From Rhodobacter sp. (GTDB lineage Bacteria; Pseudomonadota; Alphaproteobacteria; Rhodobacterales; Rhodobacteraceae): a stretch of DNA of 64,000 bases. The stretch lies in NCBI GenBank assembly GCA_020250445.1, contig JADCEF010000042.1, positions 1 through 64,000 of the forward strand. The letters are read 5' to 3'. Positions 55,984 through 64,000 of the stretch are shown here, piece by piece. A model generated the notes under the pieces. The model had not been told where the DNA came from, made no database searches, and saw only the letters and a list, made by a program, of their open reading frames with translations. A program made the translations under genes and the position numbers. Position 1 is the first letter of the stretch. Each line of letters begins with the position of its first letter.

Positions 55984-57087
55984 GTGACTGATGTGTTCCT
56001 GTCCGCTGCGCTGTGCCATGCACCTCTGCTGACCGCAGTGATCGGACGGCTGCCCGCGCTTCGTTCCGCAACCCTTTCGGATCACAGCCTGATCTGGAGC
56101 GAACAATACCCCGCAGGATGGCTGGCCGTTGCACCGGGCCAGCGTGCAAAAGGGGGCGTGCCACAGGGCCTGTCCGACGCAGAGAAGGCCCGGCTGGCCT
56201 TCTGGCACGAGGTGCTTGGGCTGACCGCGCGGATCGCCCTGGTCACCGCCGGGGATGCGCCGGTCCGCTGCCGCCTGTGGTCGGCGGATGCCCCGCGCGC
56301 GGGCCTGCCCTGGGACGAGGCGGCCTTTCAGGCGCGCTGGGCCGGGGTGCTGACCGCGACGGCCGGCGACATCATGGCGTTTTACGGCCAGCGGCCGGCG
56401 GCCGACCTGCGCGGGCGTTTCGGGGCCATGCTGGTGCGCGGGGCATCACGGGTCCGGGCGGCGGGCGGCGCAACTGTGCTGCGCCGGCGCGCGCAGGCGC
56501 AGAATATTCAGGTGATTGCCCGGCGTCAGACCTATGCCGGCTTCTTTTCGGTCGAGGAATACGATCTGCGCTTCCGCCGCTTTGACGGGGCGATGAGCCC
56601 GGTCGTGCGCCGGGCGATCTTCATCTCGGGCGATGCCGTGACCGTGCTGCCCTATGATCCGGTCCGTGACAGGGTGCTGCTGATCGAACAGTTCCGCGCC
56701 GCCGTCCATGCGCGCGGCGATGACCAGCCCTGGCTGCTGGAAGTCATCGCCGGGCGGGTCGATCCTGGCGAAACCCCGCAAGAGGCCGCCCGGCGCGAGG
56801 CGGCGGAAGAGGCCGGGCTGGCACTGGGCGACCTGCTGGAGGTTGCGGGTTACTATCCCTCGCCGGGGGCCAAGGCGGAATACCTGTATTCCTACGTCGC
56901 GCTGGCCGATCTGCCGGACGGGACGGCGGGCACCTTCGGTTTGGCTGCCGAGGCCGAAGACATCCGGGGCCATCTGATCGGCTTTGATCAGCTTATGGCG
57001 CTGGTCCGCAGCGGCCAGGCGGCAAATGCGCCCCTGATCCTGACGGCGCTTTGGCTGGAACGCGAACGCGGCCGGCTGCGGGGCTGA
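55984..57087 (+). CDS. TrgB-type Nudix hydrolase with N-terminal domain
   Basis: A 367-residue protein starting at GTG. Residues 1-165 look like a gamma-glutamylcyclotransferase-like domain (FLSAALCHAPLLTAVIG, AGWLAVAPGQRAKGGV...EKARLAFWHEVLG). The C-terminal part is an ADP-ribose pyrophosphatase with the full Nudix box GRVDPGETPQEAARREAAEEAGL near 257-279. This domain pair is that of TrgB, tied to tellurite resistance in Rhodobacter sphaeroides. trgA is not adjacent, while cysK (also in that system) is 36 kb away in this window. Confidence 0.85.
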   Translation: MTDVFLSAALCHAPLLTAVIGRLPALRSATLSDHSLIWSEQYPAGWLAVAPGQRAKGGVPQGLSDAEKARLAFWHEVLGLTARIALVTAGDAPVRCRLWSADAPRAGLPWDEAAFQARWAGVLTATAGDIMAFYGQRPAADLRGRFGAMLVRGASRVRAAGGATVLRRRAQAQNIQVIARRQTYAGFFSVEEYDLRFRRFDGAMSPVVRRAIFISGDAVTVLPYDPVRDRVLLIEQFRAAVHARGDDQPWLLEVIAGRVDPGETPQEAARREAAEEAGLALGDLLEVAGYYPSPGAKAEYLYSYVALADLPDGTAGTFGLAAEAEDIRGHLIGFDQLMALVRSGQAANAPLILTALWLERERGRLRG

Positions 57088-58275
57088 TCACTGCAGGAAG
57101 GGCATCGGATCGACGGCATCGATGCCGTTGCGCACCTCGAAATGCAGGAAGGCGGGCGATGCGTCACGCACGGCTGCGATGGTCTGGCCCCGCTTGACCC
57201 TGTCGCCTTTGGCCACCGTGATCCCGTCGATATTGGCATAGACTGTCAGGATGTTGTCGGCGTGGCGCAGGACCAGGATCGGTACCTGGTCGGTGTCCTT
57301 GGTGATCGCCGCAACCGTACCGTCGGCGGCGGCCCTGACCGGACTTCCGGCAGCGGCCCCGATGTCGATGCCCGGGTTCTGCTTGGCAACATAGCCGCGA
57401 ATGATGCTGCCGTCGGCCGGCATGACAAAGCGTGTGGCAGAGGCGGAAGACCGCTCTTCCTCCAGCTTCGGCGAGGGTGGCGTTTCGGGTGCCGGTTCGG
57501 CGGCAGGTGTGATCTTTTCATCAGGCAAGGGTTTGGCGGCCGAGGGCGGGGGCGGCGTGGGCGAACCCTCGCCGGGCTGGGTCACAACCTCGTCCTGGGT
57601 GCCGCTGTCCAGCGTTACCGGGATCAGCAGATACTGGCCTTCGCGCACGGCAAGATCGGGGCCAAGCCCGTTCCATTCGGCAATCGACCTGGCCGTGACG
57701 TTGTAAAGCCGGGCAATGGAATAGGCGGTTTCACCCCGTTCCACGCGGTGGCGGATCGGCTCGGCCCCGCCCGGTGCAAGGGGGGCCGGTGCCGGGGCGG
57801 CGTCAGTGCCGCCCGATTGCGCACGGTCGATCGCGCCCGCAGCCAGCGTGGTCACTTCGATCGTGCCGCTTTGAATCGGCGCGCCGACGGTGGCCCCGGC
57901 GGCCGACGGTGAAGATGTGCCGACGCGCCGCGGCAGGGCCAGGATTTCACCCGCATTCAGCGGCGTGTCCGGGGACATGGCATTGTAGGTGGCCAGTTCG
58001 GCAGGGTCGATCCCGGTGCGCTCGGCCACACCGGACACGGTATCGCCCTGCCGTGCCACGGCCACCTGATAGCCCGGGTAGGAAATCACGCCATTGGCGT
58101 CGGGCTCGGGCCGGGTGGCGGTGGCCCTGCGCGCGGCGTCTGCCGTCGAAAAGGCGCCTGCGCCATCGGGCCGCAGATCCCAGTCGATCAGGGCGGTGTT
58201 GTCCGAACAGGCGCTGATCGCGCCGAAGGCTGCACTCAGGGCCAGAAGCCGGAACGCCGTGCGGGATCGGATCAT
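57088..58275 (-). CDS. NlpD-like LysM/M23 lipoprotein with degenerate catalytic site
   Basis: A 395-residue lipoprotein (lipobox AISAC, Cys23). Two LysM repeats bind peptidoglycan (about residues 69-114 and 174-218), then a Pro/Ala/Glu-rich linker, then an M23/LytM domain from about 285. The zinc motifs are broken: NPGID in place of HxGxD, YAN in place of YAH, and FLHFEVR in place of HLHFEVR. It is therefore probably an activator of cell-wall amidases rather than a peptidase. It lies after pcm on the same strand. Confidence 0.88.
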   Translation of the reverse strand: MIRSRTAFRLLALSAAFGAISACSDNTALIDWDLRPDGAGAFSTADAARRATATRPEPDANGVISYPGYQVAVARQGDTVSGVAERTGIDPAELATYNAMSPDTPLNAGEILALPRRVGTSSPSAAGATVGAPIQSGTIEVTTLAAGAIDRAQSGGTDAAPAPAPLAPGGAEPIRHRVERGETAYSIARLYNVTARSIAEWNGLGPDLAVREGQYLLIPVTLDSGTQDEVVTQPGEGSPTPPPPSAAKPLPDEKITPAAEPAPETPPSPKLEEERSSASATRFVMPADGSIIRGYVAKQNPGIDIGAAAGSPVRAAADGTVAAITKDTDQVPILVLRHADNILTVYANIDGITVAKGDRVKRGQTIAAVRDASPAFLHFEVRNGIDAVDPMPFLQ

Positions 58276-58323
58276 GCTTGCCTCATGGTTTCGCCCGGGT
58301 TGGTCCCGGGGCGCGGCTGCCGT

Positions 58324-58965
58324 TCATTCGGGGCCAAGCCCCTCGACCAGCGGCACGAAGCGCACCGGCCCAAGTTCTTCATAATCAAAACCCGTCTCGT
58401 GCCGGGTCACCTTGATCAGGCTTTGCACCGTATCAGACTGGCCGACCGGGAGCACCATGATACCGCCGATCTTCAGCTGCGCCAAGAGCGGCCCCGGCGC
58501 GTCTTCCGCGGCGGCCGTGACGATGATCCGGTCAAAGGGTGCCTGATCGGCCAGTCCGAAGCTGCCATCGGCGGTGAAGGCGGTGATATTGGTCAGATCC
58601 AGCGCGCGGAACAGTTCCTGCGCTTCGCGGACCAGCCGCCGGTGGCGGTCCACCGTGTAGACCCGGCGCGCCAGCTGGCTGAGGATCGCCGCCTGGTAGC
58701 CGGACCCTGTGCCGATCTCCAGCACCTTGTCGCGCGGGGTCACCGACAGGGCCTGGGTCATCAGGGCCACGACAGAAGGCTGGCTGATGGTCTGGCCGCA
58801 GGAAATCGGCAAAGGCATGTCTTCATAGGCGCGGTCGGCGAACAGTCCCTTGACGAAGGCACCCCGGTCGATGCGTTCCATCGCTGTCAGCACACGGATA
58901 TCCGTAACCCCCCTGGAGCGGAGCGCATAAAGAAAGCGCATCTTCCGCTCGGCGCTATCGGTCAT
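58324..58965 (-). CDS. pcm: Protein-L-isoaspartate O-methyltransferase
   Basis: A 213-residue repair enzyme. [17 protein letters not shown], motif [19 protein letters not shown] and the late ILVPVG-like IMVLPVGQ are present. It methylates isoaspartyl residues in aged proteins. Its ATG overlaps the surE stop (ATGA). surE-pcm-nlpD is a widespread stationary-phase cluster. Confidence 0.94.
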   Translation of the reverse strand: MTDSAERKMRFLYALRSRGVTDIRVLTAMERIDRGAFVKGLFADRAYEDMPLPISCGQTISQPSVVALMTQALSVTPRDKVLEIGTGSGYQAAILSQLARRVYTVDRHRRLVREAQELFRALDLTNITAFTADGSFGLADQAPFDRIIVTAAAEDAPGPLLAQLKIGGIMVLPVGQSDTVQSLIKVTRHETGFDYEELGPVRFVPLVEGLGPE

Positions 58966-59747
58966 TCCAGCGCCGCCTGCAGCGCTGCCAGCCGGTCATG
59001 CGCGGTCAGGTCCGCGCGCATCGGCGTGACCGAGATCCAGCCTTCCAGATTGACAGCGGCATCTGTGCCCGGCTCTGTCGGGGTTTGCTGCGGTCCACCC
59101 TTGATCCACAGGAACCTGCGCCCCGAGGGCGAGATATGCGGCTCTACCCCAAAGGAGGTGTCGCGGCGAAAGCCCTGGGCGGCAACCTTGATGCCCTTGA
59201 CGGAAGCCGCTGGAACCGGCGGAAAATTCACGTTGTAGAACAGCCGGTAATCCGCCCTGTCCCCGAATCCGTGGTCCAGCAGCGCCCGGACGACCGCCGC
59301 CCCATGGGTGCGGGCCGTCTCGAAGGGATCGATCAGGTCTTCGGTCAGCGGCCCCAGAAACTGCGACAGCGCAATTGCCGGCAGGCCCTGAAGCGCCCCT
59401 TCCATCGCACCGCCGACGGTGCCGGAATACAGAACGTTTTCAGCCGCATTGTTGCCCCGGTTCACGCCGGACAGGACCAGATCAGGCTTTGCGCCCTGCA
59501 GCACATCGTACAGGGCCGCCAGAACACAGTCCGCAGGGCTGCCCTCGGCGGCGAAGCGGCGCGGGGCAAGCCGGGCAATCATCATCGGGTGCGTGTAGCT
59601 GATGCAATGCCCGACCCCGGACTGTTCAAAGGCCGGAGCCACTGTCCAGACCTCTCCGTCGGGCCCGGCAAGGCTGGCGGCGATTCCGGCCAGAACCTCA
59701 AGCCCCGGGGCGTTGATGCCGTCGTCATTGGTGATCAGAATGCGCAT
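58962..59747 (-). CDS. surE: 5'/3'-nucleotidase SurE
   Basis: A 261-residue metal-dependent phosphatase. It starts [19 protein letters not shown] (metal-binding Asp8 and Asp9), then [18 protein letters not shown], and [27 protein letters not shown]. The frame is open 133 codons upstream, but the family start is the ATG at 59747. It is the first gene of the leftward surE-pcm-nlpD set. Confidence 0.95.
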   Translation of the reverse strand: MRILITNDDGINAPGLEVLAGIAASLAGPDGEVWTVAPAFEQSGVGHCISYTHPMMIARLAPRRFAAEGSPADCVLAALYDVLQGAKPDLVLSGVNRGNNAAENVLYSGTVGGAMEGALQGLPAIALSQFLGPLTEDLIDPFETARTHGAAVVRALLDHGFGDRADYRLFYNVNFPPVPAASVKGIKVAAQGFRRDTSFGVEPHISPSGRRFLWIKGGPQQTPTEPGTDAAVNLEGWISVTPMRADLTAHDRLAALQAALE

Positions 59748-60606
59748 CCGCCCGCCCTTGCCCTGTCCCGCCCTGATTAGACGAGCGCGGCCAGGCCGTA
59801 AAGCGGCGCGCACAGGGACGGGCGCAGCCCGCAGACGGGCGGGCATCAGATCGGCAGGAGCTGCGGAGCCATTGCCTGTCCGGCACCCCGGTTCGGCACG
59901 GGGCATGACCCGGACCAAGAAGCAGGAAACCAGGGGGGTAGGGCTACCCTTTATCGCCCTGTTGCGCAAGTCGTCGGATGGCCGGTGATCCGCTGTCCCC
60001 GAACAGAGTCGTCCAACGACTTCTGTGACAGGAACGCCAAGGTGTGTGACGCCGGTCAGGACGGCTGCCCTGATCTGTAACTTGGCGACATGACGGTCAA
60101 GGTCCCTTGCCATGTGGCGTTGGCCCGGCGGTTTCACACGGTGCATCGTTGCCTCGGGGCAGCTGCGGCGGTGACAGCCGCTTTATCGTCGACGGATGGT
60201 TCGGCCTGGCCAAAAAAACAGTTTCAGGGTCAGACAGGTCCGGATGGCTCAGGCTCCGTTCTCTGCCAGTCGGCCGCGCCGGCCTGTTGGCGAAACTGCT
60301 CACGTCATGGCGGGATCAGACAAGATGGTCAGCAGGCTGTTGCACTGGAACGCCCCGTTGCGGGCCGACCCGTTTCCGGTCTTGCAGACTGGGGGATGTA
60401 GCTCTGCCCATGGCACCCGGCCACAACGCCGGATGAACAAAAGCAATCGCTGAGAAGATCGGTTCAACAAATCCGAGGGACGGGGTTCAGCCGCAGCCTG
60501 TCAACGGCCTGTATGCCTTACTCGCGTGCACCAGGGCAAGAAGATCAGCAGGAGAGCGTCGGGCAGGATCGACCGCAGTGATCCGAAGCTGACCTGACGA
60601 CAGGCT
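59748..60606. other. Gene-poor spacer
   Basis: 859 bases with no supportable gene, tRNA or insertion-sequence end. Some frames are open for 80-110 codons but have no motif or ribosome site. The promoter of surE should lie in the first 100 bases. Confidence 0.5.
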
Positions 60607-60990
60607 TCAGGGCTGTCCCGCCTGCAGATTGAAAAGCTGGCTGACGCCGCCTGCCGCCACCGGGGAAGGCAGCCCGCCGACACCATCCATCGCCTGTGCC
60701 ATGGGTCCTGCGGTGTTGAGCATGTCGACATAGGTCTTCGCGTCTGCCTGGGCCCGCTTGTACATCGTGCCCGATCCGGCGAAAAACACTACGGAACTGG
60801 CCACCGAAGACCCGGGCTGGTCGCCCCGCTCCGGGGTAAAGAAAACCAGCCCTGCCAGCACAGCCATTGTCAGCGCCGCCAAGGCAAAGCCAGCCAAGTC
60901 CAGCGTGCTCAATCCGCGCTTGCGCATCTTGCCGCGAAAGGTCGCGACGCCTGTAAAGCTCGCGACACCATTGTTCCTGCGCGCCTGCAT
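60607..60990 (-). CDS. Hypothetical single-span membrane protein
   Basis: A 127-residue protein from the ATG at 60990 (GAGGCAAAGGG upstream). A basic N-terminus is followed by one membrane helix near residues 30-50 (LAGFALAALTMAVLAGLVFF), then an outside part with KRAQADAKTYVDMLNTAGPM. I do not recognise it. A good promoter 90 bases upstream supports that it is real. It stands alone in a gene-poor region. Confidence 0.6.
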   Translation of the reverse strand: MQARRNNGVASFTGVATFRGKMRKRGLSTLDLAGFALAALTMAVLAGLVFFTPERGDQPGSSVASSVVFFAGSGTMYKRAQADAKTYVDMLNTAGPMAQAMDGVGGLPSPVAAGGVSQLFNLQAGQP

Positions 60991-61087
60991 CCCTTTGCCT
61001 CGTTCGCCTGTTTGCGTTTGCGGTCCCCACACGGCATCGCTGGAACCATCGACCGGGCACTGAACCCTTATGTCGCCGGACAAAAAC

Positions 61088-61126
61088 ACTATACGCTATT
61101 TGTATGCGTTTCTCAAGCGATGTCAA
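61088..61126 (-). promoter_or_regulatory. Overlapping sigma-70 promoters for the small membrane protein
   Basis: On the minus strand TTGAGA (61116-61111), 17 bases, TATAGT (61093-61088). A second set TTGACA (61126-61121), 16 bases, TACAAA (61104-61099) overlaps it. The patch is AT-rich against its surroundings. A start near 61081 gives a leader of about 90 bases. Confidence 0.6.
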
Positions 61127-61844
61127 CGTGACCCCCGGTCAAATCTGCGTATGCGCCGGACCCGTCATGGTAGACCGGCTGGGGCCTGACATCGAGACTG
61201 CAAGCGCCCCGGAAGGTGCCGCGGCTGATCGGGCCAGACGCCAGCGTCGTGATCCTGCCTAACGTATCTGCGGCCGATCGGCCCTTGCATCATCGGACCG
61301 ATGGGCCCGATCATCTTCCCGAGGTCGTCTTCCGGTTTCGCGACATGGAAAGCGCCCCGACCCGACGGGACACCGCGCTGGCCGAAAGACATCCGCCGTG
61401 CGGCACCACCCTTCCGGTCAGTGATCAGCCCGCCAGGCAAAGGCCCGTCCCGGACGCGGCGCAAGGGAAATGCCGGTTTGCGGGCGGGCAGCGGGGTTTC
61501 CGGCACCCCTCGCCTGCTGCCATGCCATAGGGCACAAGCCATGTACGCGCGCCGTGTCCCGCACTGTCCGGCCCGGCCGGTTCCGGCAAAGGGGGATCGT
61601 GTTGCCAAGTCACCCGACACAGGCACGCCTCAGCCCCCGGATGCCCGCCGCATGGCCGGACCGCGAATCATCGGTTCATCATGCCCCTGACCCGGCAGCA
61701 TGTGCCGCCGGGTCCGCCCGGAACCTGCCCGTCCCGATATCCGCCGCAGTCCGGGCCGCCTGCGCCGCGAAGCGCGCGATCCCTCGCCATTTCTGACCCC
61801 GCGCGTCCCGCCGCGTCAAGGCCGCTCTGGACCGGCTCTTTGAT

Positions 61845-61856
61845 TGACGTACGTCA
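61845..61856. promoter_or_regulatory. 12-bp palindrome upstream of the LacI-family gene
   Basis: TGACGTACGTCA is a perfect palindrome 36 bases before the GTG start. LacI-type dimers bind such sites, so it could be an autoregulatory operator, perhaps repeated beyond the window. Confidence 0.45.
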
Positions 61857-61891
61857 TTCCTGCGCAGATACAGGGGGAAAGGGAGGAAGAC

Positions 61892-62971
61892 GTGCGTCCG
61901 ACGGTCAACGACATTGCGAGGGAAGCCGGGGTCAGTCTGGCCACGGTGGACCGTGTGCTGAATGATCGCCCCGGCGTGCGGGCCAAGACAGCAGAGGCGG
62001 TGCAGGAGGCGATCCGCCGCATCGGCTATGTGCGCGATGTCGCGGCGGCCAATCTGGCCCGCCAGCGCGACTACCGCCTGGCCTTTGTGCTGCCCGACAC
62101 CGACAGCCAGTTCATCCGCACCCTGCTGGGGGCCCTGACCGACGCGGGACATCTGTCTGCCGCGTTGCGCACCGATGTGGTCCTGCGCCGCTTTCCCGCC
62201 GAAGACCCGCATGCGCTGGCCGGCATCCTGGCCGCCTTGCCGGAGGCGGGCGTGGTCGGCGTGGCCCTGATGGCCCCCGAGACGCCCGTCGTGCGCGATG
62301 CCATCCGCAGCCTGCGGCAGAAGGGGCTGGCAATAGTGGCGCTTGTGTCCGACCTGCCCAACACCGAACGCGACCATTTCGTCGGCATCGATAACCGCGC
62401 CGCCGGGCGCACGGCTGCCGTGCTGACCGGACGTTTCCTGCGCGCCGGTCCCGCCCGTGTCATGGTTCTGTCCGATTCCATGCTGCTGCGCGAAAGCATC
62501 GAGCGCCGCCTTGGCTTTGACGAGGTGATGCAGGCCCGTTTTCCGGGGATCGAGGTTCTGCCTTCGCTGGAAACGCACGGGCAGGGCGCGCTGTTGCATG
62601 ACTTTGTGGGGCAAACCCTGGCGCGGTATCCGGACATCGGCGGCATCTACAGCCTGGGCAGTGGTCAGCGCGCCCTGACCACCTGCCTGGACAGTCTGGG
62701 GCGGACCGGACAGCTTGTGGTGATCGGCCATGAACTGACACCCCATGCCCGCACCGCGCTGGAGTCAGGGGCGATGGATGCGGTCATCACCCAGAATGTC
62801 GGCCATGTGGTGCGATCAGCCCTGCGGGTGCTGCGCGCCAAGACCGACCGCGGCCCCATCGACCTGTCGCAAGAGCAGATCCGGATCGAGATTGTCATCC
62901 GCGAAAACCTGCCCGCCAGCCTGCCGCCCGGCCCCGGGACCGGGCGTCCCGAGGCCTGCGGTGAAATTTGA
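61892..62971 (+). CDS. LacI-family transcriptional regulator
   Basis: A 359-residue regulator. The HTH and hinge are PTVNDIAREAGVSLATVDRVLNDRPGVRAKT at residues 3-34. A periplasmic-binding-protein-like sugar domain follows (FVLPDTDSQFIRTLLGAL, DNRAAGRTAAVLTGRF, GIYSLGSGQRAL). GGGAGGA before the GTG at 61892 sets this start; an ATG further up lies inside the promoter palindrome region. It probably controls the sugar importer that begins at 63089. Confidence 0.9.
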   Translation: MRPTVNDIAREAGVSLATVDRVLNDRPGVRAKTAEAVQEAIRRIGYVRDVAAANLARQRDYRLAFVLPDTDSQFIRTLLGALTDAGHLSAALRTDVVLRRFPAEDPHALAGILAALPEAGVVGVALMAPETPVVRDAIRSLRQKGLAIVALVSDLPNTERDHFVGIDNRAAGRTAAVLTGRFLRAGPARVMVLSDSMLLRESIERRLGFDEVMQARFPGIEVLPSLETHGQGALLHDFVGQTLARYPDIGGIYSLGSGQRALTTCLDSLGRTGQLVVIGHELTPHARTALESGAMDAVITQNVGHVVRSALRVLRAKTDRGPIDLSQEQIRIEIVIRENLPASLPPGPGTGRPEACGEI

Positions 62972-62990
62972 GGGGCGTACCTCAAATTTC
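62963..62990 (+). terminator. Perfect 11-bp inverted repeat at the LacI-family stop codon
   Basis: GAAATTTGAGG and CCTCAAATTTC flank a 6-base loop. The left arm contains the TGA stop. The AT-rich stem stands out from the GC-rich surroundings. No long U-run follows, so a regulator site for the next gene is also possible. Confidence 0.5.
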
Positions 62991-63088
62991 TTCTGGACAG
63001 CGGGGACACCCGTTGTCTATCGTAGCGCCAGCCAAAAGGGACTGCGGGAGTCGCATAGGGTCCCGATCAACCAAAGGGAGGAACTGCA

Positions 63089-64000
63089 ATGAAATCGCAC
63101 TACCTTGCGGCAACCGCTGCCGCATGCCTGACCTTGTCGATGACCCAGGGGGCGCAGGCGGAAGACCTGACGCTGTGCTGGGCCGCCTGGGACCCGGCGA
63201 ACGCCCTTGTTGAGCTGTCGAAGGAATTCGAAGCGCAGTCCGGGCACAAGATGACCTTCGAATTCGTGCCCTGGACCAACTTTGCCGACCGGATGCTGAA
63301 CGAGCTGAACTCGGGCGGCAAGCTGTGCGATCTGATGATTGGCGACAGCCAGTGGATCGGGGCAGGGGCCGAAAGCGGCCATTACATCAAGCTGAACGAC
63401 TTCTTCGATGCCAACGGCATCTCGATGTCGGATTTCGTGCCCGCCACCGTGACCGGCTATTCCGAATGGCCCAAGGGCACCCCGAACTACTGGGCGCTGC
63501 CGGCTTTTGGTGACGTGGTGGGCTGGACCTACCGCAAGGACTGGTTCGCACGCCCCGAAATCCAGGCGGCATTCAAGGAAAAGACCGGGCGCGACCTGAC
63601 CCCGCCTGCGACCTTTGCAGAGCTGAAGGAAGTGGCCGAGTTCTTCCAGGGCCGCGAGATCGACGGAAAGACGGTTTACGGGGCCTCGATCTATACCGAA
63701 CGCGGGTCCGAAGGCATCACCATGGGCGTCATGGACGTGCTTTACAGCTTCGGTTTCAAATACGACAACCCGGACAAGCCCTATGACATGGAGGGTTTCG
63801 TCAACTCTCCCGGTGCCGTCGAAGGGCTGGAATTCTACAAGGCGCTTTACGATTGCTGCACCCCGCCGGGTGCGTCCAACTCCTACATGGGCGAGGGCAT
63901 CGATGCCTACAAATCCGGTCAGGTGGCGCTTCAGATGAACTTCGCCTTCACCTGGCCCGGGTTCGAGGTTGATCCCAACGTCGGCGGCGGCAAGACCGGC
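63089..64000 (+). CDS. Sugar ABC transporter substrate-binding protein, 5' part
   Basis: The first 304 codons; the gene continues past the window end. It begins with a signal peptide (MKSHYLAATAAACLTLSMTQGAQA), then LTLCWAAWDPANALVELSKEFEAQSGHKMTF, typical of family 1 extracellular solute-binding proteins for sugars. AAAGGGAGG before the ATG is a strong ribosome site. Permease and ATPase genes should follow outside the window. Confidence 0.88.
   Translation, partial: MKSHYLAATAAACLTLSMTQGAQAEDLTLCWAAWDPANALVELSKEFEAQSGHKMTFEFVPWTNFADRMLNELNSGGKLCDLMIGDSQWIGAGAESGHYIKLNDFFDANGISMSDFVPATVTGYSEWPKGTPNYWALPAFGDVVGWTYRKDWFARPEIQAAFKEKTGRDLTPPATFAELKEVAEFFQGREIDGKTVYGASIYTERGSEGITMGVMDVLYSFGFKYDNPDKPYDMEGFVNSPGAVEGLEFYKALYDCCTPPGASNSYMGEGIDAYKSGQVALQMNFAFTWPGFEVDPNVGGGKTG

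Larger units (their letters stand above)
60991..61891. other. Gene-poor spacer with promoters at both ends
   Basis: No gene supported. It holds the leader and promoter of the small membrane protein (to 61126) and, at the right, a palindrome before the LacI-family gene. The middle is GC-rich with chance open frames only. Confidence 0.5.

Noticed and set aside
60361-60440. A tRNA-like GATGTAGCTCTGC string
   Set aside because: No T-arm and no matching acceptor stem follow.
59748-61891. A mobile element or CRISPR in the gene-poor right region
   Set aside because: No transposase frame, terminal inverted repeats, target duplications or regularly spaced repeats were visible.

Overview
The window reads as a piece of a high-GC alphaproteobacterial chromosome of the Rhodobacteraceae (Rhodobacter, Gemmobacter or Tabrizicola type). 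Pointers are a circularly permuted two-piece tmRNA gene with an ANDN...ALAA tag, an ATPase-inhibitor zeta (DUF1476) gene, a fumC-DUF4169-RHH trio, a TrgB-type Nudix protein, alphaproteobacterial SspB and an RNase E with an acidic insert. No sequence search was run. All assignments come from reading motifs, start sites and gene order.

Layout. 1-0.8 kb: intergenic DNA with tandem ~220 bp repeats. 0.8-11 kb: a coherent uptake and catabolism locus. Going left is one operon (PotABCD-like ABC importer, nitrilase-type C-N hydrolase, trimethylamine-dehydrogenase-like FMN/4Fe-4S oxidoreductase). Going right are a LuxR-type regulator, a Rieske oxygenase with the Glu bridge typical of quaternary-amine demethylases, a RidA protein and a DUF1028 protein. 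A perfect 16-bp palindrome lies between the two arms, and another copy of the ~220 bp repeat follows the locus. I infer N-demethylation of a betaine-like compound. 12-16 kb: an SDR with altered catalytic residues, a glycosyltransferase-like protein, an orphan FbpC-type ATPase, a YafY/WYL regulator and a small secreted protein. 16.2-18.8 kb: tatABC and a DUF815 ATPase. 19-25 kb: cysK, a large MscS channel, an AlaX editing protein, a Kef/CPA2 antiporter and a CAU tRNA. 25-29 kb: purM-purN-rnd, a lipoprotein and sufE. 29-33 kb: DUF1638, a corrinoid protein and homocysteine methyltransferase, read as parts of a split B12 methionine synthase, with a radical SAM gene on the other strand. 33-37 kb: ATPase inhibitor, purC-purS, a zinc alcohol dehydrogenase, purQ. 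37-43.6 kb: a DctB/DctD-like two-component pair and rne with a 0.5 kb leader. 43.6-49.1 kb: tusA-like, ccdA, then a leftward set: chrA, sspB, a methyltransferase, fumC, DUF4169 and RHH.

49.7-50.1 kb holds ssrA on the minus strand, complete with promoter. 50.1-57 kb: an orphan polyamine-type binding protein, a class V aminotransferase, a photolyase, cyclopropane fatty acid synthase and trgB. 57-60 kb: nlpD-like, pcm and surE, probably the other half of the tat-linked cluster common in this family. 59.7-61.9 kb is gene-poor, with one small membrane protein that has a good promoter. The right end starts a sugar-uptake locus: a LacI-family regulator, then a sugar-binding protein that runs off the window.

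The most interesting parts are the repeat-flanked demethylation locus, the DctD-like regulator that has lost the sigma-54 contact loop, the split methionine synthase module and the hidden two-piece tmRNA.
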